A DNA stretch of 40,075 bases, taken from positions 28,185 to 68,259 of the forward strand of contig NYTE01000050.1 in the NCBI GenBank assembly GCA_002683335.1, read 5' to 3'. Positions 1 through 10,718 of the stretch are shown one piece after another (positions within the stretch are counted from its first letter, which is position 1; each line of letters begins with the position of its first letter). The notes beneath the pieces were generated by a model that was not told where the DNA came from, did not search any database, and saw only the letters and a program-made list of their open reading frames with translations. The position numbers and the translations under genes are program-made. The stretch is from Halieaceae bacterium. GTDB lineage: Bacteria > Pseudomonadota > Gammaproteobacteria > Pseudomonadales > Halieaceae.

Positions 1-614
1 TCATCATTACCTGGGATCACATAATCCACACCGTCGGGATTACTGTTGGTATCGACAATCCCGATGACAGGGATGCCCAACTTATTGGCCTCAGTCACCG
101 CAATCCGCTCGTGATCAACATCGACTACGAACAACACGTCGGGCAGCCCAGACATTTCCTTGATGCCGCCAATGGAGCGCTCTAGCTTGTCCTTCATGCG
201 CGAGCGCATCAGTGCCTCTTTTTTGGTGAGTTTGGCAAAAGTGCCATCGCGCTCCTGATCCTCCAGCTCACGTAATCGCTTGACTGAAGAGCGAATCGTT
301 TTGTAATTGGTCAGCATGCCACCTAGCCAGCGATGGCTAACAAATGGCATGCCACAGCGGCGGGCGTGCTCCTCGATAATCTTACCGGCAGCGCGTTTTG
401 TTCCAACGAACATTACCTTGTTCTTGTTCTCAGCGAGGCGCTTTACCGTACTCAGCGCATCATTAAATGCCGGAACGGTGTGCTCGAGATTAATAATATG
501 GATCTTGTTACGGGCCCCGAAAATATACTGGTCCATCTTGGGGTTCCAGAAACGGGTCTGGTGTCCGAAGTGCGCACCTGCCTGTAGCAAGTCACGCATG
601 CTTACCTGCGTCAT
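1..614 (-). CDS. rpsB: 30S ribosomal protein S2, partial (C-terminus runs off the left edge)
   Basis: Reverse-strand translation from ATG at 614: [54 protein letters not shown]..., a clear S2 N-terminus. Divergent from map, the usual order in gammaproteobacteria. Confidence 0.97.
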   Translation of the reverse strand, partial: MTQVSMRDLLQAGAHFGHQTRFWNPKMDQYIFGARNKIHIINLEHTVPAFNDALSTVKRLAENKNKVMFVGTKRAAGKIIEEHARRCGMPFVSHRWLGGMLTNYKTIRSSVKRLRELEDQERDGTFAKLTKKEALMRSRMKDKLERSIGGIKEMSGLPDVLFVVDVDHERIAVTEANKLGIPVIGIVDTNSNPDGVDYVIPGND

Positions 615-760
615 AGTCAAACTCTCTGTTTGGGTTAACCTTCCGCCCCTTATCGCGAATCCAACCGGAAACCGGCACCCGGATCCGCGAAGACAAAGGG
701 ACGTGCTATTGGCCACGATGGGCTTTTGCTGCGTTCTCTACGCAGCGGCGCGCTTTATAC
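615..760 (-). promoter_or_regulatory. Candidate rpsB promoter and structured 5' leader (t44/S2-leader position)
   Basis: Minus-strand TATAAA (plus tttata 754-759) followed by GC-rich DNA and a perfect 7-bp hairpin (GCTGCGT-AGAGA-ACGCAGC, 728-746), then about 110 nt of leader to the rpsB ATG. The map/rpsB intergenic position matches the known S2 autoregulatory leader. Confidence 0.5.
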
Positions 761-857
761 CACAGCACCCGTCGAAGGGAAAGCGGGCCCCAAATGCACA
801 GCAGAGTCGGTTACACTGCGCGCGACGAAGGCGACGTCCCAACAGAAAAACACCCAA

Positions 858-1640
858 ATGAACCCAGTAAAACCCAAAACACAGTCCGAACTCGACGGCA
901 TGCGACTCGCAGGCAGCCTAGCAGCCGAGGTGTTGGAGATGATCGCGCCCCAAGTCGTGGCCGGCATGACTACCGGGGAGATCGACCGTATTTGCCACGA
1001 CCACATCGTGAGCGTACAAAAGGCCACGCCAGCACCACTCAATTACAAAGGTTTCCCAAAATCTATTTGCACCTCAGTGAACGAGGTGATCTGTCATGGT
1101 ATTCCGTCAGACAGTAAAAAGCTTCGAGGCGGAGACATCATTAACATCGATGTCACCGTGATTAAGGATGGCTGGCATGGCGATACGAGCATTATGCTAG
1201 GCGTCGGCGATGTCGCGCCTCATGCCGACCGGTTGATGCGAGTTACCCAGGAGTGCCTGTACCAGGCGCTGGCGCTGATTCAGCCCGGTGCAACACTGGG
1301 CGATTTGGGGGCGGTGATTCAAAATCATGCCGAGGCAAATTACTATTCAGTGGTCAGGGAGTACTGTGGTCACGGTATTGGTCAGGTTTTTCACGAGGAG
1401 CCACAGGTACTGCATTATGGGCGAGCGGGCACCGGGCTGCGTTTGGAACCGGGGATGACCTTTACCGTTGAGCCGATGATCAATGCGGGTAAACGCTACA
1501 CCAAACTGAATGCGAGAGACGGTTGGACCGTTACGACCCGAGATGGCAGGTTGTCAGCCCAGTGGGAACATACCATTGCGGTAACCGAATCAGGATGTGA
1601 AGTGTTCACCCGGAGGCGGGATGAAGCCCTCCCCTTCTAG
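858..1640 (+). CDS. map: Type I methionine aminopeptidase
   Basis: ORF 726-1640; likely start ATG 858 (MNPVKPKTQSELDGMRLAGSLAAEVL). Motifs INIDVTVIKDGWHGDTS, CGHGIG, FTVEPM. Divergent from rpsB. Confidence 0.96.
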   Translation: MNPVKPKTQSELDGMRLAGSLAAEVLEMIAPQVVAGMTTGEIDRICHDHIVSVQKATPAPLNYKGFPKSICTSVNEVICHGIPSDSKKLRGGDIINIDVTVIKDGWHGDTSIMLGVGDVAPHADRLMRVTQECLYQALALIQPGATLGDLGAVIQNHAEANYYSVVREYCGHGIGQVFHEEPQVLHYGRAGTGLRLEPGMTFTVEPMINAGKRYTKLNARDGWTVTTRDGRLSAQWEHTIAVTESGCEVFTRRRDEALPF

Positions 1641-4323
1641 TCAGTACCCCGCAGTCGACATTTCTCCTTTCAACACCTTTTTCAGCGGGGAAAAGGCTAC
1701 TGCACAAGATACTCGTGCGTTCCTGAAAAGCGCAAAACACGCACTGGCTAATGCATTTCAGCCCGAACGACCGGTGACGCCATTACTCAAAGAAGCCAGT
1801 GGCGTCGTAGATATTGTTTTGGCATATCTATGGACTGAGCACGTTGGAGACCTGCCGGACATCGCGCTGATTGCCGTGGGAGGCTACGGAAGAGGAGAGC
1901 TGTTCCCACAATCGGATATCGATATTCTGATCTTATCCCGGGATATATTGTCAGAAGAGGCGACACGGTGCCTGGAACGATTTGTAGCGAGTTTGTGGGA
2001 TACCGGCTTGCAGGTTGGGCACAGCGTGAGAACGCTTCAAGAATGCGAAGCGCTGGCACGGGAAGACCTGACGGTGGTAACAACGATGATGGAGTCCCGC
2101 TATTTGCAGGGGGACACATCGCTCGAGCCTGCTCTCAAGGCAATGACCGACACCGACCGCATGTGGTCCCCCAGCGACTTTATCCGCGGCAAACTGGGTG
2201 AACAACAGAGGCGTCACGACAAATACAGCAACACTGAATATGCGCTGGAACCCAACATCAAAAGTTCACCGGGTGGATTACGGGATTTGCAGGTCATCGA
2301 ATGGATAACACTGCGGTGCTTTAAGCAAAGCCTCTCTGATGTGGAGGGGCCTAAGTTCCTCAGCCATGCCGAACTGGACCAGCTCCATCAGGGCAAAGAG
2401 TTTCTCAGTCAGGTGCGCTTTGCCTTGCACAACATGGCGAGTAGAGCTGAAGACAGGCTCTTGTTCGATCACCAGAAACAACTTGCGGCCGTTTGGCACC
2501 TAATCGACGGAGACACATTGGCGGTGGAGCAGTTCATGCAGGTCTATTACCGCTGGATGAAAACGCTCAGCCAGCTCAACGAGCTACTGATAGAGGTTTT
2601 TGAGCACCGGCTTTCCGAGGTCGCTGACCAGCGCGATTCGAACCTGCGCTTAATAGACGACGATTTTGAGGTGTCTGAAGGTCGCATTCGTGCGCGGCAT
2701 GACGCGGTGTTTACCCGTTTGCCGAGTAACCTGCTACGCATCTTTGTCTTAATTGGCAATGATCCCCTGGTTGACCGAATAGAACCGAACACGCAACGTC
2801 TGATTCGGCGTGACGCGCACTTAATTGACGAAGCGTTTCGATCCAGTGAAATCAATAGAGACCTCTTCATGCAGGTCCTGAGTGTGCCGCACAACATGAC
2901 CAAACAACTGCGCAGAATGTCGCGCCATGGGGTGATGGGCGCCTATCTCCCCGCCTTCGGAGCCATAATAGGTCAGATGCAATTTGATCTATTCCATGCC
3001 TACACCGTGGACGCACACACTATGGAGGTCATCGCCAATACCCGCCGATTTATGCGCGCTGACTATACCGACCGATTTCCGGTCTCCACCCGGATTGCCC
3101 GCCGGTTGAGAGACCCGAGGCTGCTCTATATTGCTGCCCTCTTTCATGATATTGGCAAAGGACGCGGCGGTGATCACTCTGAGTTGGGCGCAGTGGACGC
3201 CAAGGACTTTTGCAGTGATCACAAATTGACCGCGTCCGATACTGAGCTGGTCATATGGCTTGTAAAAAATCATCTACTGATGAGTCATATTGCCCAGCGA
3301 AAGGACATCTCCGACCCCGAGGAGATCCAACGATTTGCGGAGATTGTTGGCACGCAAGAGCGTCTCGACTACCTCTATACCCTCACCGTTGCCGATATCG
3401 CGGGCACCAACCCTGAATTGTGGAATGCGTGGCGATCATCACTGATGCGCCAGCTCTACACCGAAACCCGTCGTGCATTGAGCCGGGGCCTCCAGAATCC
3501 CATTGCGCGTGAGGAAGTGATCGGAGCGACCAAGCGCGCTGCCGCAGAAGCGCTGGAATATCGCGGTTTTCTTGAGGACGAATTGGCTGAGCTCTGGATG
3601 TCGAGGGGAAACGATTACTTTGTTAGAGAACGCGCTGAAGACATTGCCTGGCATACCGAAGCGATTGCTGACCATGATCTATCAAACGGCGCTCTGGTGC
3701 TGGTGCGGCAAGCGGGCGAGTCCCCGATCGGCAATGCCACCCAGATATTCGTCCATGTTCGCGACGAGTCGAATACCTTCGCCAAGATATGTGCCGCACT
3801 CGATACGCTCGACTTAAGCGTTCATGATGCGCGTATCTACAGCGACGACGACGGCAGTACGCTTGATACATTTTACGTTTTGCGAAGTGATGGCACCTCG
3901 CTGGATCCCCACCCAGACACTTATCGAGAAATTCGCCACACCATTCAGCACAACCTGCTGCAACCATCCGCGAAAACCGTGACTCGACACATGCCAAGAA
4001 CGATGAGGGCATTTAAGATTCCGACGCAAATTCAATTCTCCAAAGATCAGTTGAGCGGACTCACAACACTCGAAATTAGCACCGCAGATCGACCCGGTTT
4101 GCTGGCGCGAATTGGTTCCGTGCTGTCGCGACATGGCGTGACGGTTCAGGGAGCTAAAATCCAGACGTTGGGGGAGCGCGTTGAAGATATATTTTTTCTC
4201 TCTGACGATAGCGGGCGCTCACTCGAGGACGCCTCTCTCATCGCGCAGCTAAAAGGAGAGCTGATCGAAGAGATGAACTCGGGGCAGCAACATGAACTGG
4301 CCTCCGTGGAGCTCAGTGTTTGA
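1621..4323 (+). CDS. glnD: Bifunctional [protein-PII] uridylyltransferase/uridylyl-removing enzyme
   Basis: About 900 aa; nucleotidyltransferase motif GGYGRGELFPQSDIDIL, HD domain LFHDIGKGRGGDHSELG, two C-terminal ACT domains. Overlaps the end of map. Confidence 0.97.
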   Translation: MKPSPSSQYPAVDISPFNTFFSGEKATAQDTRAFLKSAKHALANAFQPERPVTPLLKEASGVVDIVLAYLWTEHVGDLPDIALIAVGGYGRGELFPQSDIDILILSRDILSEEATRCLERFVASLWDTGLQVGHSVRTLQECEALAREDLTVVTTMMESRYLQGDTSLEPALKAMTDTDRMWSPSDFIRGKLGEQQRRHDKYSNTEYALEPNIKSSPGGLRDLQVIEWITLRCFKQSLSDVEGPKFLSHAELDQLHQGKEFLSQVRFALHNMASRAEDRLLFDHQKQLAAVWHLIDGDTLAVEQFMQVYYRWMKTLSQLNELLIEVFEHRLSEVADQRDSNLRLIDDDFEVSEGRIRARHDAVFTRLPSNLLRIFVLIGNDPLVDRIEPNTQRLIRRDAHLIDEAFRSSEINRDLFMQVLSVPHNMTKQLRRMSRHGVMGAYLPAFGAIIGQMQFDLFHAYTVDAHTMEVIANTRRFMRADYTDRFPVSTRIARRLRDPRLLYIAALFHDIGKGRGGDHSELGAVDAKDFCSDHKLTASDTELVIWLVKNHLLMSHIAQRKDISDPEEIQRFAEIVGTQERLDYLYTLTVADIAGTNPELWNAWRSSLMRQLYTETRRALSRGLQNPIAREEVIGATKRAAAEALEYRGFLEDELAELWMSRGNDYFVRERAEDIAWHTEAIADHDLSNGALVLVRQAGESPIGNATQIFVHVRDESNTFAKICAALDTLDLSVHDARIYSDDDGSTLDTFYVLRSDGTSLDPHPDTYREIRHTIQHNLLQPSAKTVTRHMPRTMRAFKIPTQIQFSKDQLSGLTTLEISTADRPGLLARIGSVLSRHGVTVQGAKIQTLGERVEDIFFLSDDSGRSLEDASLIAQLKGELIEEMNSGQQHELASVELSV

Positions 4324-5510
4324 ACATCGGCTTGGAAGCGCTGCAGCCTTACCCTTTCGAGCGGCTCAACGCGTTGTTGCAGGGCGTGACCCCCGCCGGT
4401 AGTCAGACCATTCCGCTGACTATCGGTGAACCGCAACACCCGCCACCGATCGCGGTTACAGAACTGCTGGCCGAGCACGCGCCGCTGGTGGGCAAGTACC
4501 CAACAACAAACGGAAGTTCATCGCTGAGAGCAGCGATCGCCCGTTGGCTGGAACGACGATTTGCTTTGAACACAGTCAATGCAGACCAACAAGTGCTCCC
4601 GCTGAACGGCACACGCGAGGGGCTTTTCTCACTGGCTCAGGCGGTCGTAACTCACGGCCAAACGGGCGCGGTGATCTCCCCCAACCCGTTTTATCAAATC
4701 TACGAAGGCGCAGCATTGCTCGCCGGCTCATCTCCGCGCTTTGTCAACTGCGATCACGATAATGGATTTACGCCGGACTTTTCCCACATCTCGGAGGACC
4801 AGTGGCAAGCATGTCAATTGCTGTACATCTGTACGCCGGGCAATCCTGCTGGCGCTGTGTTGTCCACAACGCAGTTGCAACAGTTGATTGCGCTAGCACA
4901 GGAGCATGATTTTGTTATAGCGAGCGACGAGTGCTACAGCGAAATCTACCCCGACGAAAGCAAACCGCCACCCGGTTTACTGGGCGCGGCCGCCACTCTG
5001 GGCGTCACCGACTTCCGCAACTGTCTGTGCTTCCATAGCCTTTCCAAACGATCAAACCTGCCCGGACTGCGTTCTGGATTCGTCGCAGGGGACAGTCGCT
5101 GGATAGCGCGTTTTCGCCGATACAGGACTTACCATGGGTGCGCGATGCCCATGCATCATCAAATTGCCAGTGAGTGGGCTTGGTCGGACGAGGTCCATGT
5201 GGCGGAGAATCGCGCGCATTATCGAGATAAGTTCAACGCGGTGACACCCATTATCTCGGCAGTCATGACAACACCCATTCCCGACGCCGGCTTTTACCTC
5301 TGGCCTGAAACACCCGTCAACGATGAACATTTTGCACGCGAGCTATGGCAGCGCACTGGGGTAAGTGTATTACCCGGCAGGTATCTCGCGCGCGATACCC
5401 CGAAGGGCAACCCGGGCGCCATGCGCGTAAGAATCGCACTCGTCGCAGAACGCAACCTCTGCGTCGAGGCGGCAGAGCGTATGGCAAGCTGCCTACGAGA
5501 AGGCTGGTGA
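4320..5510 (+). CDS. dapC: Succinyldiaminopimelate transaminase
   Basis: Fold-type I PLP aminotransferase (SDECYSEIY, SLSKRSNLPGLRSGF); TTG start overlaps the glnD stop; sits in a glnD-dapC-dapD-dapE context. Confidence 0.92.
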   Translation: MNIGLEALQPYPFERLNALLQGVTPAGSQTIPLTIGEPQHPPPIAVTELLAEHAPLVGKYPTTNGSSSLRAAIARWLERRFALNTVNADQQVLPLNGTREGLFSLAQAVVTHGQTGAVISPNPFYQIYEGAALLAGSSPRFVNCDHDNGFTPDFSHISEDQWQACQLLYICTPGNPAGAVLSTTQLQQLIALAQEHDFVIASDECYSEIYPDESKPPPGLLGAAATLGVTDFRNCLCFHSLSKRSNLPGLRSGFVAGDSRWIARFRRYRTYHGCAMPMHHQIASEWAWSDEVHVAENRAHYRDKFNAVTPIISAVMTTPIPDAGFYLWPETPVNDEHFARELWQRTGVSVLPGRYLARDTPKGNPGAMRVRIALVAERNLCVEAAERMASCLREGW

Positions 5511-5511
5511 A

Positions 5512-6183
5512 ATGGCGACTTCTGGCAACCTCGGTAAGGCTGAGCGCATTGCGTATATCGATGCGCGGCTGCAGGCACTCTATCCCGAAACACCGATCCC
5601 GCTCGACCATAGCGACCCCTATACCCTGTTGATCGCTGTGCTGCTGAGTGCGCAATGCACCGACGAGAGAGTCAATCAGATCACACCCCAACTTTTCGCG
5701 CGCGCCACCTCACCGGAACAAATGGTCACGCTTTCAGTAGAGAACATCCGCAGCATCATCCGGCCCTGTGGATTATCGCCACAAAAATCCAAAGCCATTC
5801 ATCGGCTCAGCGAGATACTGCTAGAGCAACATGGCGGAGCAGTTCCCCCTGACATGGCGGCTTTGGAAGCCTTGCCTGGCGTCGGCCATAAAACAGCCAG
5901 TGTTGTAATGGCTCAGGCTTTTAGTATGCCTACCTTCCCGGTGGACACGCACATTCACCGACTCGCACAGCGCTGGGGTTTGACCCGCGGCCGCAGCGTT
6001 ATAGAAACAGAGAGAGATCTGAAGCGCGCCTTCGACGAAACGCGCTGGAATGCTCTCCACCTGCAGATTATTTTTTACGGTCGGGAGCATTGCACCGCAC
6101 GAGGGTGCGACGGGAGAGTGTGCGAAATCTGCAGAACGTGTTATCCCAATCGAAAACAGCCAAAACAGTGCCACAAGGCGTAA
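5512..6183 (+). CDS. nth: Endonuclease III
   Basis: HhH motif LEALPGVGHKTASVV, PVDTHIHRLAQRWGL, C-terminal [4Fe-4S] cysteines CTARGCDGRVCEICRTC. Confidence 0.96.
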   Translation: MATSGNLGKAERIAYIDARLQALYPETPIPLDHSDPYTLLIAVLLSAQCTDERVNQITPQLFARATSPEQMVTLSVENIRSIIRPCGLSPQKSKAIHRLSEILLEQHGGAVPPDMAALEALPGVGHKTASVVMAQAFSMPTFPVDTHIHRLAQRWGLTRGRSVIETERDLKRAFDETRWNALHLQIIFYGREHCTARGCDGRVCEICRTCYPNRKQPKQCHKA

Positions 6184-6293
6184 GCTCGAGCACAGAAGCC
6201 CCTAAATTCTGCTACCCTGCCCTACCTAGTGCTTTCTTGGCCATACCGAATGCACCAGGCCGTTGACTAAAACCACGATGCCTTTCCAGCCTT

Positions 6294-6647
6294 ATGAACC
6301 TACCTACCCTCCATGGCATCCCCAACTGTGATTCGGTACGCAAAGCGCGAGGCTGGCTCGAGACCCACCAGATTGATTACCGATTTGTAGACTTCAAAGA
6401 AACGCCGCCAACAATGACAGCAATTAACAGCTGGCTAGAGGTGGTTGGCGCGACGCTATTAGTTAACCGACGAAGCACCACCTATCGTCAACTTCAGGTG
6501 ACCGATAAGAACGCGTTAGAGAAAGGCGATGTCGCGTCGGTACTGGCGAAGCATCCCACGCTCATCAAGCGACCTATTCTCGAATGGGAAGGGGACGTTT
6601 CGGTCGGGTTCTCGGCGGCGGATTACGCAGACCGCTTTAATACTTAA
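6294..6647 (+). CDS. ArsC/Spx/MgsR-family protein (YffB-like)
   Basis: 117 aa, LHGIPNCDSVRKARGWLETHQIDYRFVDFKE, KRPILEWEGDVSVGFSAADYAD; ArsC-like fold, located upstream of dapD/dapE as in many relatives. Confidence 0.9.
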   Translation: MNLPTLHGIPNCDSVRKARGWLETHQIDYRFVDFKETPPTMTAINSWLEVVGATLLVNRRSTTYRQLQVTDKNALEKGDVASVLAKHPTLIKRPILEWEGDVSVGFSAADYADRFNT

Positions 6648-6656
6648 GGAACAGTC

Positions 6657-7667
6657 ATGAGCACACTGTATGGGTTTGGTCTGGGTATCGCGACCGAAAA
6701 TGCAAACGGGGAGAGTCTGGATACATTTTATCCGTCCCCGATCTATGATGTGGATGGAGACATTGCGGTCCTGTTAAAAGAAGTTTCGGGTCGACTGGAC
6801 GCCTCGCAATTGCTCTCTCTGGCTGCGTCACTCGAGGCGCTGGGCGAGGTTCACCACGCTGCTATTGCGCGACAAATGACAACCACGCACCAACCGGTGG
6901 TCGCCACGCCATTAGTTGACAACAGCGCACCCAAGTCAGTCCAAGAGGCGTATCTGAAACTCCATCTGCTGTCTCACAGGATGGTAAAGCCCCATGAAAC
7001 CGTCCTCGACGGCCTCTTTGGCTTACTACCCAACGTCGCCTGGACAGAACAGGGGCCGGTCGATTTAACCGAAGTCGCCCAGCGCCAGCTCGATGCGCGA
7101 CTGAGAGGTGAGGTTTTGGAGGTGTCGAGCGTCGACAAGTTCCCCAAGATGACCCAATACGTGGTGCCACAAGGGGTTCGCATTGCCCACACTGCAAGGG
7201 TGCGACTCGGCGCTTACCTTGGAGCGGGCACCACCGTGATGCATGAGGGCTTTATCAATTTCAATGCGGGTGCAGAGGGGCCTGGAATGATCGAAGGCCG
7301 CATTTCTGCCGGTGTGTGGGTTGGCGCTGGCTCCGACCTCGGTGGAGGTTGCTCGACCATGGGTACGCTGTCGGGCGGTGGCAATATCATCATCTCTGTG
7401 GGTAAAGAGTGCCTGATCGGTGCCAATGCCGGCTTGGGTATTCCGCTTGGCGATCGCTGCACCATCGAAGCGGGGCTCTTTGTCACTGCTGGCACCAAGG
7501 TCAGCGTCTTGGACAATCAACAGAAAGTGGCCGAGACCGTCTCTGCTCGGACGCTCTCAGGTCGGCCTGATCTGTTATTCCGGCGACATTCGACCAGTGG
7601 CGCCGTGCAGTGCCTGACCAACAAGAGCGCCGTGGAACTGAATGAGATGCTCCATGCCCATAACTGA
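6657..7667 (+). CDS. dapD: 2,3,4,5-tetrahydropyridine-2,6-dicarboxylate N-succinyltransferase
   Basis: Left-handed beta-helix repeats ([55 protein letters not shown]); dap gene context. Confidence 0.95.
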   Translation: MSTLYGFGLGIATENANGESLDTFYPSPIYDVDGDIAVLLKEVSGRLDASQLLSLAASLEALGEVHHAAIARQMTTTHQPVVATPLVDNSAPKSVQEAYLKLHLLSHRMVKPHETVLDGLFGLLPNVAWTEQGPVDLTEVAQRQLDARLRGEVLEVSSVDKFPKMTQYVVPQGVRIAHTARVRLGAYLGAGTTVMHEGFINFNAGAEGPGMIEGRISAGVWVGAGSDLGGGCSTMGTLSGGGNIIISVGKECLIGANAGLGIPLGDRCTIEAGLFVTAGTKVSVLDNQQKVAETVSARTLSGRPDLLFRRHSTSGAVQCLTNKSAVELNEMLHAHN

Positions 7668-8802
7668 CAAAAAAGACCCCACACTAGAATTGACGCGACA
7701 GCTCATTGCTCGACCGTCGGTCACGCCAGCAGATTCAGGCTGTCAGGAATTGATGGGGGAGCGCTTGGCACGCGCGGGGTTTGTAGTTGAAAACATGCGC
7801 TTTGGTGATGTTGACAACTTGTGGGCAACGCGCGGCGAGCAAGGACCATTGTTGGTATTTGCGGGACATACCGATGTCGTTCCGCCCGGAGATATGGCGA
7901 CATGGCAATCAGACCCTTTCGAGGCCACGGTAGCGGGCGATGAACTCATTGGCCGCGGGGCGGCAGACATGAAAGCCAGCCTTGCGGCAATGGTGGTCGC
8001 CTGCGAAAGCTTTGTAAGCGCCCACCCTGAACACACTGGTCGCATTGGTTTTCTCATCACTTCAGATGAGGAGGGCCCCGCCAAAGAGGGCACTGTCAAA
8101 GTGATGGAGACGCTGACTGCGCGGGGAGAACGCATTGAATGGTGTGTAGTCGGAGAGCCCTCTAGCACGCAGAAACTAGGGGATCTGGTGAAAAATGGCC
8201 GCCGTGGCTCACTCAATGCGACCCTCCTCATCCATGGTAAACAGGGCCACATTGCTTACCCCCACCTTGCCGAGAATCCGATTCACCGTGCCCTGATGGC
8301 ACTCGACGCGCTGGTGAATGAACCTTGGGATGCGGGAAACGACTTTTTTGACCCGACCTCCTTACAAATCTCCACGATACAAGCGGGTCAAGGTGTCACC
8401 AACGTCATTCCCGGCAGCCTGCGGGTGCTCTTTAATTTGCGTTTCAGCACAGAGGTTACCGCGGACGCCATTCGCGAGCGCTGCGAAACCATCCTCAACC
8501 AATACGAACTCCGCTACGACGTTGAATGGTCCCTGAGTGGCGAGCCTTTTCTCACTGTACCGGGGGCACTGCTTGACGCAGTGAAATGCAGTATCGAGGC
8601 AGTGACCGGACAACAGCCGGCCGTCTCAACAGGAGGTGGCACCTCGGACGGGCGATTTATTGCACCCAGCGGCGCTCAGGTCGTGGAGGTTGGACACATC
8701 AATGAAACCATTCACCAGTGCAACGAGCGCGTAAAGCTGGCGGACATCCCCCGACTGACCGAAATCTATCAAGGCATACTGGACCGCTTGTTAGTCGACT
8801 AA
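7654..8802 (+). CDS. dapE: Succinyl-diaminopimelate desuccinylase
   Basis: M20 metallopeptidase: [62 protein letters not shown]. Start chosen at [10 protein letters not shown] (ORF opens at 7642). Confidence 0.96.
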   Translation: MPITDKKDPTLELTRQLIARPSVTPADSGCQELMGERLARAGFVVENMRFGDVDNLWATRGEQGPLLVFAGHTDVVPPGDMATWQSDPFEATVAGDELIGRGAADMKASLAAMVVACESFVSAHPEHTGRIGFLITSDEEGPAKEGTVKVMETLTARGERIEWCVVGEPSSTQKLGDLVKNGRRGSLNATLLIHGKQGHIAYPHLAENPIHRALMALDALVNEPWDAGNDFFDPTSLQISTIQAGQGVTNVIPGSLRVLFNLRFSTEVTADAIRERCETILNQYELRYDVEWSLSGEPFLTVPGALLDAVKCSIEAVTGQQPAVSTGGGTSDGRFIAPSGAQVVEVGHINETIHQCNERVKLADIPRLTEIYQGILDRLLVD

Positions 8803-9339
8803 GCTCCCGGAGCGCAAGGCGAGCGACAAACCCATTGCGGCCCATCGCTCAGCCTCAGCGGCAACAAATTCCTGAATAAACGCCAGGAGCCCTCGCGCCA
8901 GAGGCGTCATCAACTCAACCTTGTCAGGGTATAAAACAGTCATACCCGCTCCGATCCCAGATTCCATCACCGCCTCAGCACCTCGGGTCACCACGATTAA
9001 GCCCTCTATGACCTGTCGAGTTTCAGCTAACACGCTGTCAAGCGAAGCTGTTAGCGCGTCATTTAGACCGATCTCGCTAGGCAGCAAGTTGAGCGCCAGC
9101 ACAACGTGGTCGATAGGTCCTCTTTGGCGCATCAGGTCGAGCAAATAACCCTGTCCCTCTACGCTGTCCAACGCGATGTCATGCCACTCCGCCTGTGCAT
9201 CCGCCTCGACATCGACAGATTGCAGTGATCTATCACCTGATAACCGACCGCAGAAAACGGGGCGTGGGTGCGCAGCGGCCATAGTCAAATCCTCCACCGT
9301 CATTGATTCAACCCCGATCCAAAAGCCACTTGCCGCCAC
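8791..9339 (-). CDS. Hypothetical protein, possible degenerate SDR-like fold
   Basis: 182 aa ORF filling the dapE-rsmJ gap; segments resemble SDR strand/helix pattern ([53 protein letters not shown]) but lacks TGxxxGxG and YxxxK. Confidence 0.7.
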   Translation of the reverse strand: MAASGFWIGVESMTVEDLTMAAAHPRPVFCGRLSGDRSLQSVDVEADAQAEWHDIALDSVEGQGYLLDLMRQRGPIDHVVLALNLLPSEIGLNDALTASLDSVLAETRQVIEGLIVVTRGAEAVMESGIGAGMTVLYPDKVELMTPLARGLLAFIQEFVAAEAERWAAMGLSLALRSGSLVD

Positions 9340-9340
9340 A

Positions 9341-10159
9341 CTACTCTCCTATTTGACTAGGGTTAAGGTCATCATACTGCCGAACGAATACATCGAAACG
9401 GATCGATTTGCCAGCCAGAGCATGCGAGGGTTTCTGCGCACCCAAAACCGGTGCGCGCAAAGGGCGCTTCACCACAATACGCCTTGCGGGTTGCTGCCAC
9501 GCCCACTCCCACAGGGCCTCTGCATCGTCCTCAGGATAAGCCAAGTGTTGAAGTATGGCCGCCTCCTTCTTTACGGCCGCGGTTTTTTTACGCGCGGGAA
9601 ACATGGGATCAAGATAGATCACGTCGCCGGGTGGCACATCCAGATATCTGCTGTCCTCATGGCGCACCGTCATGCGGCCGGCTGCCTCACGAACCTGATC
9701 ATACCCACTGACTTTGGCGCCATTGATCGCATCTTCCAGCAACCAGGCCAAAACGGGCACACGCTCGCATAGCGTGATCCGACAGCCGAGATCTGCCAGA
9801 ACAAATGCATCCCGACCAACCCCCCCCGTTGCGTCCCACACTGAGGGCTGGCGACTGGCTTTGACACCCACCGCCTTGCCGAGAAGTTCGTTTTGACCAC
9901 CGCGCCGGCGGTGCATCATTGTCGCTGAGTCAAACGCCACGCGAACTTGGCTTCTTTCCATTTCCAACCAAGCGTCAGTTTCGCCCACCACCAGATAAGG
10001 ACCCGGGGATTCTCCTCGTTCACACAGTAGTGTCGACAACTGTGCTGCGGCAGCGCGAGCGCGCCGCACCGACTCACCTTTCACCGGCACGACAGGGATG
10101 GGTCCTGCTGTGATGCGATGTGGATCATTCGCGATAGTTTGCATTGGGTGATTCGCCAT
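9341..10159 (-). CDS. rsmJ: 16S rRNA (guanine1516-N2)-methyltransferase
   Basis: VWDATGGVGRDAFVLADLGCRITLCER and VIYLDPMFPARKKTAAVKKEA, typical RsmJ/YhiQ motifs. Confidence 0.93.
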   Translation of the reverse strand: MANHPMQTIANDPHRITAGPIPVVPVKGESVRRARAAAAQLSTLLCERGESPGPYLVVGETDAWLEMERSQVRVAFDSATMMHRRRGGQNELLGKAVGVKASRQPSVWDATGGVGRDAFVLADLGCRITLCERVPVLAWLLEDAINGAKVSGYDQVREAAGRMTVRHEDSRYLDVPPGDVIYLDPMFPARKKTAAVKKEAAILQHLAYPEDDAEALWEWAWQQPARRIVVKRPLRAPVLGAQKPSHALAGKSIRFDVFVRQYDDLNPSQIGE

Positions 10160-10193
10160 GATTGACTGAGCGGATTCTTCGTAAAGTCATTAT

Positions 10194-10718
10194 ATGAGCC
10201 AATTGCATACAGGATTAGCCGCCGGGTTAATTATTGCCAGCACAATGCTGCAGGCGGGTTGCACCCAACTGGATCGATACGACATCACTATTAATGAGGT
10301 AACAGTATACGAGCCCAATCCCGTGCTCGCAGTGGAAGCTTTAGAGGATCTCGCTCTCGAACGCTGCCTCCAGCAAACGTTAACGGACGCAAAGGCGACT
10401 GAACTCAACTCACTGGAGGCAGTGAATTGCAGTGATGCGGGCATAGCATCTCTAGCCGGCTTGGAACAGTTCAACGGGATCCGCTCGTTGAAGTTAAGTG
10501 GTAACGCCATCAGAAACTTGCTGGTATTGGAGCGGCTGACCGAGCTAGAACAGCTTTGGTTAGACAACAACAACATTGTCGACCCAATTCCTGTTCTGCG
10601 CATGCCATCGTTGCGCCGGCTCGACCTCGCCGATAACCCAAGACTACAATGCCCAGCGTTGGCGCAGATCCCCTTGAACATGCAAGTCACTCTACCCGTT
10701 CACTGCGACGCGATATGA
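10194..10718 (+). CDS. Leucine-rich-repeat lipoprotein
   Basis: Signal peptide with lipobox (IASTMLQAGC); repeats LAGLEQFNGIRSLKLSGNAIRNLLVLERLTELEQLWLDNNNIVDPIPVLRMPSLRRLDLADNP. Confidence 0.85.
   Translation: MSQLHTGLAAGLIIASTMLQAGCTQLDRYDITINEVTVYEPNPVLAVEALEDLALERCLQQTLTDAKATELNSLEAVNCSDAGIASLAGLEQFNGIRSLKLSGNAIRNLLVLERLTELEQLWLDNNNIVDPIPVLRMPSLRRLDLADNPRLQCPALAQIPLNMQVTLPVHCDAI

Noticed and set aside
307-861. 184-aa plus-strand ORF
   Set aside because: Antisense to rpsB and its leader; composition not protein-like; rpsB is unambiguous.
3623-4012. 129-aa minus ORF inside glnD
   Set aside because: Fully antisense to a clear glnD coding region; shadow ORF.
7065-7520. 151-aa minus ORF inside dapD
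   Set aside because: Antisense shadow of dapD; no recognisable motif.
7743-8252. 169-aa minus ORF inside dapE
   Set aside because: Antisense shadow of dapE; Ser/Pro/Arg-rich composition typical of spurious frames.
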